64,000 nt of DNA, taken from positions 2,790,001 to 2,854,000 of the forward strand of contig CBDCWO010000006.1 of assembly GCA_965223405.1 (NCBI GenBank), given 5' to 3'. The stretch is from CBDCWO01 sp965223405. GTDB taxonomy: Bacteria; Bacteroidota; Bacteroidia; Chitinophagales; Saprospiraceae. The notes under the pieces are model-generated. The model saw nothing but the letters and a program-made list of their open reading frames with translations, made no database searches and had not been told where the DNA came from. A program made the position numbers and the translations under genes. Shown in pieces: positions 29,019 to 38,312 of this stretch. Every line of letters starts with the position of its first letter. The stretch's first letter is position 1.

Positions 29019-29999
29019 TCAGAACTTAATTCGTTGTTTGGCATTATAGGCTCCGAAATCAAAATCCAAATTTCTGAGTGGTTCAAGGATTGTTCTTAAT
29101 TCTTCAATTAGTAATCGATCAACCGGTTCTTTATACCAATCGACATTTTGGTTCAGGATTTGTTCGTTGGCACAACTGAACAATGTCGTCGGTATTTCAG
29201 GGTCCCCTAATGAAAATTGTAAGGCCAATTTTTCAATCGGTACCTTTTTTGTTTTACAAAGTTCAATCGCCTGGTAGATGTAGTAAAGTTTTTCTTTGGT
29301 AATGGGATACCAGTCCGGTGGACCTTGACTTGTCAAAAGTCCACTGGCAAATGGTGAAGCACTAATTAGGCCAAGGCCTTTGGACTTTATTATCGGAATA
29401 AGTTCTAAAAGAAGATCATTGATTAAGGTATAATGGTTGTGGGCTAAAATGGCATCCACATCATATTTGTCCAACACCTCATGCAATATCTCCATTGAAT
29501 AACATGAAATTCCAAAAAACCTAATTTTACCATCTTTCTTTAGTTGGACTAAAGCATTTAAGCCTTCATCCATGGCCATTTCAAAATGTTTACCGCCGTC
29601 GTATTCGATATCGTGCAGAAATAAGATATCGATATAGTCAGTTTGCAAACGATTTAAACTGGCTTCCACAGAACCAATAATGGCATTGTAATTAAAATCA
29701 AATTTAGGTGGAAGTGAAGTTATTTTTCCTGCTTTGGTTGAAAGAATTATTTTGGAACGATCTATGGCCCGCAGTCCTTTACCTAGAAGGGTTTCAGAGG
29801 TTTCCGGCCCATAATTAGAATTATTCCTACCGTAAGCCGGTGACGTATCAAAGTAATTTATACCACGATTGAATGCTTGTTGTACGGTTTTTATCGCTTC
29901 GTGGTCATCTGTTTTTCCGAACATTCCACCAATTGCAGAGGCACCGAAACCCAGAGCACTAACTGATATGCCCATTTCTCCAAGTGTATTGTAATCCAT
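29019..29999 (-). CDS. Aldo-keto reductase, L-galactose/L-fucose dehydrogenase type
   Basis: This 326-residue cytoplasmic enzyme has the aldo-keto reductase tetrad: Asp and Tyr in FDTSPAYG, Lys in STKAGK and His in LFLHDIEYD. The segment GLLTSQGPPDWYPI is typical of the L-galactose dehydrogenase group, which oxidises L-galactose (and often L-fucose) to the lactone with NAD(P). It is the last gene of a six-gene operon, 9 bp after a zinc dehydrogenase that is itself coupled to a GH95 enzyme. The context supports oxidation of the sugar that GH95 releases. Substrate preference between L-galactose and L-fucose cannot be told from sequence. Confidence 0.88.
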   Translation of the reverse strand: MDYNTLGEMGISVSALGFGASAIGGMFGKTDDHEAIKTVQQAFNRGINYFDTSPAYGRNNSNYGPETSETLLGKGLRAIDRSKIILSTKAGKITSLPPKFDFNYNAIIGSVEASLNRLQTDYIDILFLHDIEYDGGKHFEMAMDEGLNALVQLKKDGKIRFFGISCYSMEILHEVLDKYDVDAILAHNHYTLINDLLLELIPIIKSKGLGLISASPFASGLLTSQGPPDWYPITKEKLYYIYQAIELCKTKKVPIEKLALQFSLGDPEIPTTLFSCANEQILNQNVDWYKEPVDRLLIEELRTILEPLRNLDFDFGAYNAKQRIKF

Positions 30000-30008
30000 T
30001 GTCTGTAT

Positions 30009-31040
30009 TTAATTTTCCACCATTATTTTTATGCTCTCAGTACCTGATGCTCTTTGCATTGCCTCAGGAATGTGGTCAAATTGAAAATTATCTGTGATAA
30101 TATCTGTTAAATTTATTTTTTTTGTTCTAACCAACTCCAGCGCTTTTGGGAATTCCTGGTTAAACCGAAAAGAGGGTTGAAAAGTCAATTCCTTTCTCAT
30201 AAATGCAGCAAAAGGAAATTGAGCGTGATCGTGATACATACCCAATTGGATCACCATGCCTCCCATTTTCATAAACTTAACCGTGGAGGGTAAAATCGAA
30301 CTGGCCCCAGACGCTTCAATTAATAGGTCAAAGCCGTCAGGAGCAACTTCATGCAAGTTATCACCAAAATTGGGATTTTCCGGATTCAGTGCTGCAAATA
30401 CGCCTAATTCTTTTGCTTTGCTCAAGGGAACTGGTCTTGGATCGGTAATTACTATAGGCTCGGAGGTATAAAGACTGGCTGTCATATGACATAATTGACC
30501 AATAGTGCCTGCTCCGGTAATAAGTAAGGTTTTCCCTTTTAGTGTGCCGGCTAGTGACAAAGCATGCAGTACAATGAAGAGGGGCTCAAGTAAAGCTCCC
30601 GTTTCAAAACTTATTGAATCATCCAATGGAATGCAGTTTGAACCGGGCAATGTGATGTATTCGGCAAAACCACCATTCAAATGAGGGTATACACTTGCTG
30701 ATCCCAGATATTTCATATTTGGACATAGATTGTATTTTTTGGTTTTACATTGTATACATTCATTACAAGGCCTTGATGGGTTGATACTCACCCGGGTGCC
30801 AGTTGATAAACTGGGGTGTACAGGTGATTCCTTATGTATAATTCCGGAAACCTCATGACCTAAGGCAAAAGGCTCTTTGGGGATAAAATCACCGATTTTG
30901 CCATCCTTGTAATAATGGACATCTGACCCGCAAATACCTATCGATTTCACCTTGACCACAACTTCATCGCGTGCCGGTTTCGGATCGGAAATCTCGCAAA
31001 ATCTAAGATCATTTTGCCCAAATAGTAAATAGGATCTCAT
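30009..31040 (-). CDS. Zinc-dependent medium-chain dehydrogenase (L-idonate/L-galactonate 5-dehydrogenase-like)
   Basis: This is a 343-residue MDR-family enzyme. Catalytic zinc ligands appear in GICGSDVHYYKDG and LGHEVSG; the structural-zinc Cys cluster is CNECIQCKTKKYNLC. A Rossmann motif follows (ITGAGTIGQL). The pattern fits the L-idonate 5-dehydrogenase group, which includes E. coli L-galactonate 5-dehydrogenase (LgoD). Its start overlaps the GH95 stop by 4 bp (ATGA), so translation is coupled. With the downstream aldo-keto reductase it could take an aldonic acid such as L-galactonate to a keto-uronate. The exact substrate is inferred from context. Confidence 0.87.
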   Translation of the reverse strand: MRSYLLFGQNDLRFCEISDPKPARDEVVVKVKSIGICGSDVHYYKDGKIGDFIPKEPFALGHEVSGIIHKESPVHPSLSTGTRVSINPSRPCNECIQCKTKKYNLCPNMKYLGSASVYPHLNGGFAEYITLPGSNCIPLDDSISFETGALLEPLFIVLHALSLAGTLKGKTLLITGAGTIGQLCHMTASLYTSEPIVITDPRPVPLSKAKELGVFAALNPENPNFGDNLHEVAPDGFDLLIEASGASSILPSTVKFMKMGGMVIQLGMYHDHAQFPFAAFMRKELTFQPSFRFNQEFPKALELVRTKKINLTDIITDNFQFDHIPEAMQRASGTESIKIMVEN

Positions 31041-33499
31041 TGATAAATTATCTTGTAGGTATTACCCTTTACCGTATTAAATTCCAATATATTGTCTGGG
31101 TGTTTTTTGACATCTATTCTTTTTCCTTCGTTAAGAACTGTAAAATCTTTTACTGACTTTATTCTACAAGGAATACCTGCTTTGGATATGATCTCTAAAG
31201 AAGTCAGGGTGCCATTTTCCCAACTAAAATCAAGTTCAAATCCTCCGCGAGCACATACGCCGGTAAATTGTCCATGAGACCATTCTGACGGCAATGCTGG
31301 CAACAGGTTGATATATCCTTCATGAGACTGGATAAGCATTTCCGTGATTCCCGCAGTAACTCCAAAAGATCCATCGACTTGTAAAGGGGTGAAGCATTTT
31401 GCGAAGAGCGATGGGTAACATTGTTCTTTTATATAACCTTTAAAAATGCTATTCGCTCGATCACCATCATATAAACGTGCCCAAAGCGCCATTTTCCAAC
31501 CTCGCGAAAATCCGGTTCCTCCATCACCACGTTGCTTCAACACTTTCTTGACTGGCTCAATAAATTCAGGGGTCCGGTTTACTGAAATGACATTTCCGGG
31601 ATACAAACCATATAAATGGGAAAAATGGCGATGTTTATCTTCCAATTGCTCATAATCTTCAGTCCATTCTTGAAGCATTCCGTCCTTTCCAATTTGAGAA
31701 GGAGGAAAACGTTTCCTTGCCGCCAAAACTTGGTTAGCAAATTCAACATCTTTGCCAAGAATTTCTGCTGCCGAAACATAATAGCTGAATAGGTCTTTTA
31801 AAATTTGCATGTCCATTGTCGCCCCTACAGAGATGGTTGTGAAATAGTACATTCCCGTAACCTCATCGTAAAAATATTTGTACCCTTTGCCTTTTGGTGG
31901 ATTTTCCGGAGAATTGGAAGGATTGGTGACCAACCAATCCTTGCCTGGATATTCCACCAGAAAATCCATGAAGAATTCCACACACCCCTTTATCACCGGA
32001 TACACCTCCTGGAGATATTCTTTGTCCTGGGTGAAAAGATAATGTTCCCACAAGTGGGTAGTTAACCAGGCACCGCCTACAGTGAATGTTCCCCAGGTAG
32101 GACCATCCATAGGAGCTGCCACCCTCCATAAATCGGTATTTTGGTGAAATACCCATCCGCCGGCTCCATAGTGCTCCTTAGCTACTTCTCCACCTTGATC
32201 TGTTAATTCCTTTACCATCGTAATCAAAGGTTCTGCCAATTCTGACAAATTGCCGGTTTCTACAGGCCAATAATTCATTTCAGTATTGATGTTGGTAGTA
32301 TATTTGGAATCCCAGGAAGGGTTCATGTCTTTATTCCAAATTCCCTGAAGGTTTGCAGGTTGGGTGCCAGGCCTGGATGCAGAGATAAGTAAGTATCTTC
32401 CAAAATTGTAGCATAATGAGGACAACTGTGGATCGGGTTGGCTTTCTATTTTAGCCATACGTTCATCCGTGGGCAAATAGGAATTTGGATGCGCTGGTAA
32501 ACGAAGGGTCACACGGTCATAATATTTTTGATAATCAGCTAATGCCTCCTTTTTGATGGTGTTGAATGAAGTACCTTCCAATTTTGCCAACATGGCTTCT
32601 ACCCGCGCATGTTCATCAGCACTTACATCTTTATAATTGACAAAATTAGTTGCTGCAACAAAATAAAGTGTAACTGCATGGGCTTTTTTAATGCTGAGAA
32701 TGGTTTCGTCCAGAGTCATTGTCCCGCCTTCAAGAGTTGCCTTGATTCGGGCTTCATACTTCAATTGGCCTTTTACTCCCAGGTAATCTGCAGACTTACC
32801 GGTTAATTTTAACTGATTATTCTCAATCCCATCCATACGAAAATAATCTGTTGCATAGTTTGAATGAGCACTGTTTCTTACCCCTCTCAATTCGGCATCG
32901 AAGGATATACTCGAAGGTTTATCCGCAGTTATCCGTATAACTATACATTGGTCGACTGTTGACGAGAGTATTTCTCGGGTGTAGGTGACTCCTTTGAACG
33001 TATACTGAATGGTAACTATACCGGTTTTGAGATCAAGTGTCCTGGTATAATTACTTACACTATCTTTTTTAAAAAATAAATGTAGATTAGCCAGGGATTG
33101 ATACTTCTGCTGCTCTACCGGGTAACCCATCAAAGCCCGTCCGAAAAGCTTGTGGGCTTTTAATGGTTCTCCGTTGAACAAGTACTCCTGAATCTCTGGA
33201 AGTTTTTTATATCCTCCTTTTACTACGGTTGAATAGGGCCCTCCGGACCAATAAGTCTCTTCATTAAATTGGATTTTCTCTTCATCATATTGGCCAAAAA
33301 CCATAGCACCGATGCGTCCATTTCCAACCGGCAATGCCTCTTCCCAAATGGAAGCGGGTTTTTTAAACCAAAGTACGGTGGCCGGATCGTAGGGTGATTT
33401 GTCCGCATTGGGGGATGCCCACAGCTCTTTGTTGCATATGCCAAAAAACAGCAGGGTAGCAAAAAGAAAAGTATAACTTATCGTATTTTTTGAATCCAT
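31037..33499 (-). CDS. GH95 alpha-L-fucosidase / alpha-L-galactosidase
   Basis: This 820-residue secreted enzyme matches GH95 throughout: an N-terminal beta domain opening with WEEALPVGNGRIGAMVFG, a helical barrel, and a C-terminal beta domain. Active-site motifs are intact: NINTEMNYWP (Asn403 and Asn405, which position the attacking water), SPEN (Glu about 532) and QVDGSFGVTAGITEM (Asp about 709). It is an inverting exo-enzyme that removes terminal alpha-L-fucose; some members prefer alpha-L-galactose. A signal peptide is present (TLLFFGICNKELWAS). The coupling to a dehydrogenase pair suited to L-galactose makes that sugar a serious possibility. Confidence 0.95.
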   Translation of the reverse strand: MDSKNTISYTFLFATLLFFGICNKELWASPNADKSPYDPATVLWFKKPASIWEEALPVGNGRIGAMVFGQYDEEKIQFNEETYWSGGPYSTVVKGGYKKLPEIQEYLFNGEPLKAHKLFGRALMGYPVEQQKYQSLANLHLFFKKDSVSNYTRTLDLKTGIVTIQYTFKGVTYTREILSSTVDQCIVIRITADKPSSISFDAELRGVRNSAHSNYATDYFRMDGIENNQLKLTGKSADYLGVKGQLKYEARIKATLEGGTMTLDETILSIKKAHAVTLYFVAATNFVNYKDVSADEHARVEAMLAKLEGTSFNTIKKEALADYQKYYDRVTLRLPAHPNSYLPTDERMAKIESQPDPQLSSLCYNFGRYLLISASRPGTQPANLQGIWNKDMNPSWDSKYTTNINTEMNYWPVETGNLSELAEPLITMVKELTDQGGEVAKEHYGAGGWVFHQNTDLWRVAAPMDGPTWGTFTVGGAWLTTHLWEHYLFTQDKEYLQEVYPVIKGCVEFFMDFLVEYPGKDWLVTNPSNSPENPPKGKGYKYFYDEVTGMYYFTTISVGATMDMQILKDLFSYYVSAAEILGKDVEFANQVLAARKRFPPSQIGKDGMLQEWTEDYEQLEDKHRHFSHLYGLYPGNVISVNRTPEFIEPVKKVLKQRGDGGTGFSRGWKMALWARLYDGDRANSIFKGYIKEQCYPSLFAKCFTPLQVDGSFGVTAGITEMLIQSHEGYINLLPALPSEWSHGQFTGVCARGGFELDFSWENGTLTSLEIISKAGIPCRIKSVKDFTVLNEGKRIDVKKHPDNILEFNTVKGNTYKIIYQ

Positions 33500-33543
33500 C
33501 AGGGAAAATTATTTTTCTGAATATTATTTATATCAATGCATCT

Positions 33544-35196
33544 TCATATACCTTTGGAAAAATTCCATTTCGCTAGCAGCTTTGTTCCTGGATCAAGTAC
33601 AATTTTCGTAGGTTCGGTTTCCGACGAAATAGATACTTTAATCTTCCTTTTATCTAATTGTATGATTTCAATTCTTGGTGTACCGGTATTTGACGAGATA
33701 CTAATTTCAAGTGGCATATCAAAAACGTATTTTTCAGGTTGGACCTGATTCAGTTCGATATGAATGAGCTTATCTAGTGGGTTGTAACTCCATGTCCCCT
33801 CGAGTTTAATATTTCCACCCTGAAAAAGCCATTGGTTGAAAAACTTCTTTAAATCCTTTCCAGATGCCCTTTCTAAGGCCATCCGAAGATCTGCAGTAGA
33901 TGCATTGCCATTATAAAACCGAAGATAGTAGTCCCGGATTCCTTTTTGGAAAGCGTCCTCTCCAATCAGGTTGCAAAGCATGTGAGTAATCCAGGCTCCT
34001 TTTTGGTAGGTTAGGCCAGAAGTTACCTTGCGCATATCCTGAAGATTATCGTGCACAACTCGATAGTCTTCGTATACTTCCGAAATCCGGAATACCGTAT
34101 TCCTTGCTTTTCGCAGTCCCTCGACAAAAGCATCATGACCATAGGCATGCTTAATGAAGCGAAGTGTAAAATAGGTAGTCAGCCCCTCACTAAGCCATAC
34201 GTCATCCCAGCTATATTCTGTAACACAGTTCCCAAACCATTGATGGGCAATCTCATGGATGACTACATTACGCCAGCGTTCGTTTCTATCACCGACAACG
34301 GATTTATCACTATAGAAAATGGCAGAAGCAGCTTCCATGCCTCCCCCGACACTATTGGATTGAATGTTTGCGAGTTTTTCATAAGCAAAGGGACCAACGT
34401 ATTCACTATAATACTCGAGAACTTGCTTTGTAGGGGTAGCAAAATCATAAAACCCGGCATCTCGGTCCTGCTTATATACCCAAGTTTGAATAGATTTGCC
34501 TTTAAAAGTTTTCCCATATTGAACTGCAAACTCAGCCACACCCAATACATATAACCAACAGGGAATTGGAACCGATTGTTTCCAATGCGTCGTTCGCATT
34601 CCTTCTTCACTATTACTCTCCTCCACTAGAAGTCCATTGGAAACAACCTGGTATTTTACCGGAGCGGTGACTATAAACTCGCAACTGGCTTTATCATAGG
34701 GATGATCTACGGTTGGTAACCAGTTTCGAGCTTTATTTGGCCAATTGTTACTAAAGAAAGTTCTATCGCCATATTTATTAGGGCCAATGATAAGTCCCTC
34801 TCGGGGTACACCTTCGTATTCAATAGTTATCACTCTCTCTTCACTTTGTTTGGAAGTCGGAATTGAGATAATGAGCACATCCGATTCATGGGTGTAATTC
34901 AGTGTTTCATTATAAGAAGTTATCCTATTTACCAACATCCCCACATAGGGGAGTGTATCGCTTTTGTTAATAAGATCAAGACGCAGTCTTTCTATTCCTG
35001 CTTTCTTGAATTTAACTAAAATCTGGGCATTGGCCTTAATCATATCGGTATGGTCAGACAAGGTAATTTCAAATGTGTAATGTATGATATCGATATTTGG
35101 ATTTTTTGGATAGGGGTCAGCTAAGGTAATCCGTGGTATCGCAATACTAACCATTAAAATCAGCGTTACAAATAGATTTTTTTTCCAATAGTTCAT
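33544..35196 (-). CDS. M1-family aminopeptidase (secreted)
   Basis: This 550-residue zinc metallopeptidase has the M1 motif HEIAHQWFGN with the third zinc ligand Glu in WLSEGLTTYF. The exopeptidase motif normally reads GxMEN; here it is GGMEA (Asn to Ala). The start at 35196 (MNYWKKNLFVTL) opens a signal peptide; an upstream ATG at 35271 would add 25 residues. The enzyme has the catalytic half and a shortened C-terminal part, as in several bacterial secreted members. It removes N-terminal amino acids from peptides. It lies in the middle of a sulfatase/GH95 operon (gaps 91 and 44 bp), so its substrate is probably the protein part of the same target. Confidence 0.92.
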   Translation of the reverse strand: MNYWKKNLFVTLILMVSIAIPRITLADPYPKNPNIDIIHYTFEITLSDHTDMIKANAQILVKFKKAGIERLRLDLINKSDTLPYVGMLVNRITSYNETLNYTHESDVLIISIPTSKQSEERVITIEYEGVPREGLIIGPNKYGDRTFFSNNWPNKARNWLPTVDHPYDKASCEFIVTAPVKYQVVSNGLLVEESNSEEGMRTTHWKQSVPIPCWLYVLGVAEFAVQYGKTFKGKSIQTWVYKQDRDAGFYDFATPTKQVLEYYSEYVGPFAYEKLANIQSNSVGGGMEAASAIFYSDKSVVGDRNERWRNVVIHEIAHQWFGNCVTEYSWDDVWLSEGLTTYFTLRFIKHAYGHDAFVEGLRKARNTVFRISEVYEDYRVVHDNLQDMRKVTSGLTYQKGAWITHMLCNLIGEDAFQKGIRDYYLRFYNGNASTADLRMALERASGKDLKKFFNQWLFQGGNIKLEGTWSYNPLDKLIHIELNQVQPEKYVFDMPLEISISSNTGTPRIEIIQLDKRKIKVSISSETEPTKIVLDPGTKLLAKWNFSKGI

Positions 35197-35287
35197 TCTT
35201 TGATATTTAACTCCATTGCTTACAAAATTTCCTTTATCAACCTGGTGTACTCCACAGATAAATTTAATCATTCAAGACCAAATTGAT

Positions 35288-36799
35288 TTACAGATTAGCG
35301 ATAGACTTTGCTTTTTTACAGGTTGACAAAAGTTTAGTCAGCTCAATAACAATTTCCGGATGTCCTTTCCACAAATTGTTTTCTTCGTATGGATCGGTAG
35401 CTAAATCATATAATTCTCCCAACTCCATTGCGGTATCGGCTGTTTCCGGATTACGTTCCGAAATTTTTCCTTCAATTAGTTTCCACTTCCCTTTTCTCAA
35501 GGCAAAAGTACCTGAGGTAGAATGAAAAATCCGTACCTGAGTTTCAGCACCTTCAATCGATTGGCCTAAGAATGCAGGAAGCACATTATGACTGTCTTCT
35601 CCTCCATCTTTGATTACCTCTTTATTAACCTTGGTAAGGCTTGCCAAAGTAGAAAATAAATCGGTTAAACTAATAACCTGATCGCTGGTAGTACCTGCCT
35701 TAATATGTCCAGGCCATTTGGCAATAAAAGGAACCCGGTGGCCTCCTTCCCAGATACTTCCTTTATATCCCCTGAAAGATCCGGCAGACTGGTGTTCATT
35801 CGCTCCTTTCCTAGGTCCATTGTCACTGGTAACTATCAGCAAGGTATGCTCTGAAAGGTTGTATTGTTCCAGGGTCTCTACTATTTTACCGACACTCCAG
35901 TCAACCACAGTTACCAAATCTCCGCGAGGACCTTCTTCGCTCTTTCCTTGGGCAAAATCAGGTGGTAAAAAAGGTATATGAGGTGAGGACAGGGCCAGAT
36001 AAAGGAAAAATGGATTCTTGGTATCCTTCTGAGTATCCTCAATAAACTCAGTAGCCTTTTGAGTAAATCGAACATCAACCTCCTCCTGAGACCAATCAGG
36101 TACCATCAACCCTTTTACTACTCCTGGTTGATTATTCATTTCTGCGGGGCTAAATATGGAGGGTATACCCACGGTTTTATCGTTTTCGATAAAGCAATAG
36201 GGTGGATCACCGGTCGAACAGCCCAAAGTCCCAAAGAAATAATCGAAACCAAGCTCTCGCGGACCGCCATTCACGGATTTTGTAAAATCAATATTCATTT
36301 CATTGAGTCTGGTAATATCTGAATTCCATTTGTTTGAGTCATTTCGCAATACATATCCATTTTTGGTTTGCCAATCCAACCCTAAATGCCATTTACCAAT
36401 GCAAGCAGAAATATAATTTTTTTGTTTGAGTAGCGTAGCAAGCGTCATTCTTTCCTTATCGATCAGGGGAGTTTCGTCATACCCAAGTAAGACCCCTTTG
36501 GTCAATCGGGTTCTCCAGCAGTAACGTCCGGTTAATAATCCATAGCGAGAAGGAGTACAAACAGATGAAGGACTGTGGGCATCTGTAAAACGGATACCCT
36601 CAACAGCCAATTGATCCATATTCGGGCTCGGAATGAGTGACTTCGGATTGTAACAACTGATGTCGCCATAGCCCATATCATCAGCCAGAATAACAATTAT
36701 GTTTGGCAATTCTTCGGTTCCGCCCAGATGCTGATTGTGTCTATCACAAGCGGATATGAACAAAATAATTACCCAGAACTTAAATAGTTGTCCAACCAT
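35288..36799 (-). CDS. Sulfatase, S1 family (galactosamine-6-sulfatase-like)
   Basis: This is a 503-residue lipoprotein sulfatase; lipobox LFISAC (Cys about 18). Metal-site ILADDMGYGDISCYN, signature VCTPSRYGLLTGRYCWRTRL (formylglycine Cys about 81), CIGKWHLGLDW and VTSDNGPRKGANEH are present. The signature followed by YCWR and the long insert before the PPYCF stretch resemble the S1_15 group, which includes galactose-type 6-sulfatases. It lies in the operon 43 bp after the M24 peptidase and 91 bp before the M1 peptidase. Subfamily and substrate are pattern-based guesses. Confidence 0.92.
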   Translation of the reverse strand: MVGQLFKFWVIILFISACDRHNQHLGGTEELPNIIVILADDMGYGDISCYNPKSLIPSPNMDQLAVEGIRFTDAHSPSSVCTPSRYGLLTGRYCWRTRLTKGVLLGYDETPLIDKERMTLATLLKQKNYISACIGKWHLGLDWQTKNGYVLRNDSNKWNSDITRLNEMNIDFTKSVNGGPRELGFDYFFGTLGCSTGDPPYCFIENDKTVGIPSIFSPAEMNNQPGVVKGLMVPDWSQEEVDVRFTQKATEFIEDTQKDTKNPFFLYLALSSPHIPFLPPDFAQGKSEEGPRGDLVTVVDWSVGKIVETLEQYNLSEHTLLIVTSDNGPRKGANEHQSAGSFRGYKGSIWEGGHRVPFIAKWPGHIKAGTTSDQVISLTDLFSTLASLTKVNKEVIKDGGEDSHNVLPAFLGQSIEGAETQVRIFHSTSGTFALRKGKWKLIEGKISERNPETADTAMELGELYDLATDPYEENNLWKGHPEIVIELTKLLSTCKKAKSIANL

Positions 36800-36842
36800 G
36801 ACTTTTCGTTATCTCCATTTTACATCCTCAGTATATTCTGAC

Positions 36843-38312
36843 CTAATTCTGTAAAGCAGGATTGGGCCCTCGAAATTCAATCAATCCCTTTTCTTTAATC
36901 GTTTTCTCAATTTCTTCAATACATGTAGGCAGAAAAGCACTCAAATTTTCAACACCATCTGTGGTTACAACTGCAATATCCTCGATGCGCATATAAAGTT
37001 TTTCCTCTGGTATGGTCATCATAGGGTCTATTGCAAAGACCATCCCTGGCTGCAGGGGAACATGGTGTACATTCCCAACATCGTGCACTGCCATACCTAC
37101 CGGATGTTGAAAATGTGCACGGGATTTCAATGCCTTCTGTACCGCCTTTAAATGTGATGGTCTTAAAAATGAATGATCTTCTAAGTATTTTTTCATATCT
37201 GCTGCAGCCAGAGCTAATACTTCATCTGATGTTGTTCCTGGTTTTATATGTCTGAATAGGGCATCCCTATAGTTTACAATAAAATGATAGAGTTTGCGCT
37301 GCTCACTATCGAATTTACCATTTACTGGCCATATGCGGGTAACATCACTGGTATAATAATGATATTCCGGAGCAAAATCCATAAGTAGCAGATCCCCATC
37401 CTTAAGTTTATCCGTTTTCCGGAAATAATGACCCATCAGGGTGTTTGATCCTCCTGCTATAATTGAGGCATACGCTTCACTTCTGGCTCCATTCAGGTAA
37501 AAAATATATTTCGCTACTGCATCTAATTGATATTCATGTACACCGGCATTGGTAGAACGCATTGCCTCTATTAATCCTAAACCGGCAATCCGTGTGGCTT
37601 CACGGATAATCTCGATTTCTTTCTGACTTTTGATTAGTCTAACAGAATCCAATATCGGCGAAAGATCAAATATTTCAAACTGAGGAAACCGTTGATTCAG
37701 TAACCATTTAAACCTGGTCTCTCTGGAAGATTGACCATCCCATGGATCAGAAGATACACCGGCTTGCCCTGCCAAAAGTTGATCTCGACTATCTCTTCCA
37801 TTTTCAGCGGGGCTCAGAGGTATGTAAACAAATGGTCCCGGTGGTTTAATTAAACCTGTTCTGGCCAGATCTTGAGAAAGCCGTTCTATACCTTTTACTT
37901 GGTCTACTCCGGTAAGAGTCAATACTAGTTTCGCATCCTCTACAGAAAGTGTTTTCCCTTCTCCTCTCTCCCTTCCGGGATCTCGATGAGATAAATACAG
38001 GGTTGTTTTTTTATTGATTCCATTTAATAAGAGGTATGCATGTGGGCTTTCGACTCCACACAAGTAATAAAAGGTATTGGATTGCCTAAACACTTCAAAT
38101 TTGAAATCTCCGGGAGCACCCTGGATAAGAGCTATCGCATTATTTCCAATCGTCTTAAATATTTTAGCCCTTCGTTGTTTGAATTCAGCCGGGGTGAAGT
38201 CTTGTTGGAAATAGTTTTTTTCCTGAGCAAAGCCATAGTAAACATAAGAGATTAAAATTAGTAACATCAATAAGGGGATCACCCGCTTACCGATTGTATT
38301 TCTAACGTTCAT
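36843..38312 (-). CDS. M24-family Xaa-Pro aminopeptidase (secreted)
   Basis: This is a 489-residue peptidase of the aminopeptidase P/prolidase family. An N-terminal creatinase-like domain (FKQRRAKIFKTIGNNAIALI) is followed by the pita-bread catalytic domain. Metal ligands are visible as Asp (LLLMDFAPEY), Asp (TSDVTRIWP), His (HPVGMAVHD) and Glu (YMRIED). The position usually holding Glu in TIEPG is Asp here (FAIDPMM). Start at 38312 (MNVRNTIGKRV) opens a signal peptide; an ATG at 38447 would add 45 residues. It removes an N-terminal residue before proline. As the first gene of the operon with sulfatase, M1 peptidase and GH95, it suggests a proline-rich protein target. Confidence 0.9.
   Translation of the reverse strand: MNVRNTIGKRVIPLLMLLILISYVYYGFAQEKNYFQQDFTPAEFKQRRAKIFKTIGNNAIALIQGAPGDFKFEVFRQSNTFYYLCGVESPHAYLLLNGINKKTTLYLSHRDPGRERGEGKTLSVEDAKLVLTLTGVDQVKGIERLSQDLARTGLIKPPGPFVYIPLSPAENGRDSRDQLLAGQAGVSSDPWDGQSSRETRFKWLLNQRFPQFEIFDLSPILDSVRLIKSQKEIEIIREATRIAGLGLIEAMRSTNAGVHEYQLDAVAKYIFYLNGARSEAYASIIAGGSNTLMGHYFRKTDKLKDGDLLLMDFAPEYHYYTSDVTRIWPVNGKFDSEQRKLYHFIVNYRDALFRHIKPGTTSDEVLALAAADMKKYLEDHSFLRPSHLKAVQKALKSRAHFQHPVGMAVHDVGNVHHVPLQPGMVFAIDPMMTIPEEKLYMRIEDIAVVTTDGVENLSAFLPTCIEEIEKTIKEKGLIEFRGPNPALQN

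Noticed and set aside
34051..34554. + strand open frame (167 codons) over the M1 peptidase gene
   Set aside because: It is antisense to a clear zinc-peptidase coding region including HEIAH and shows no domain.
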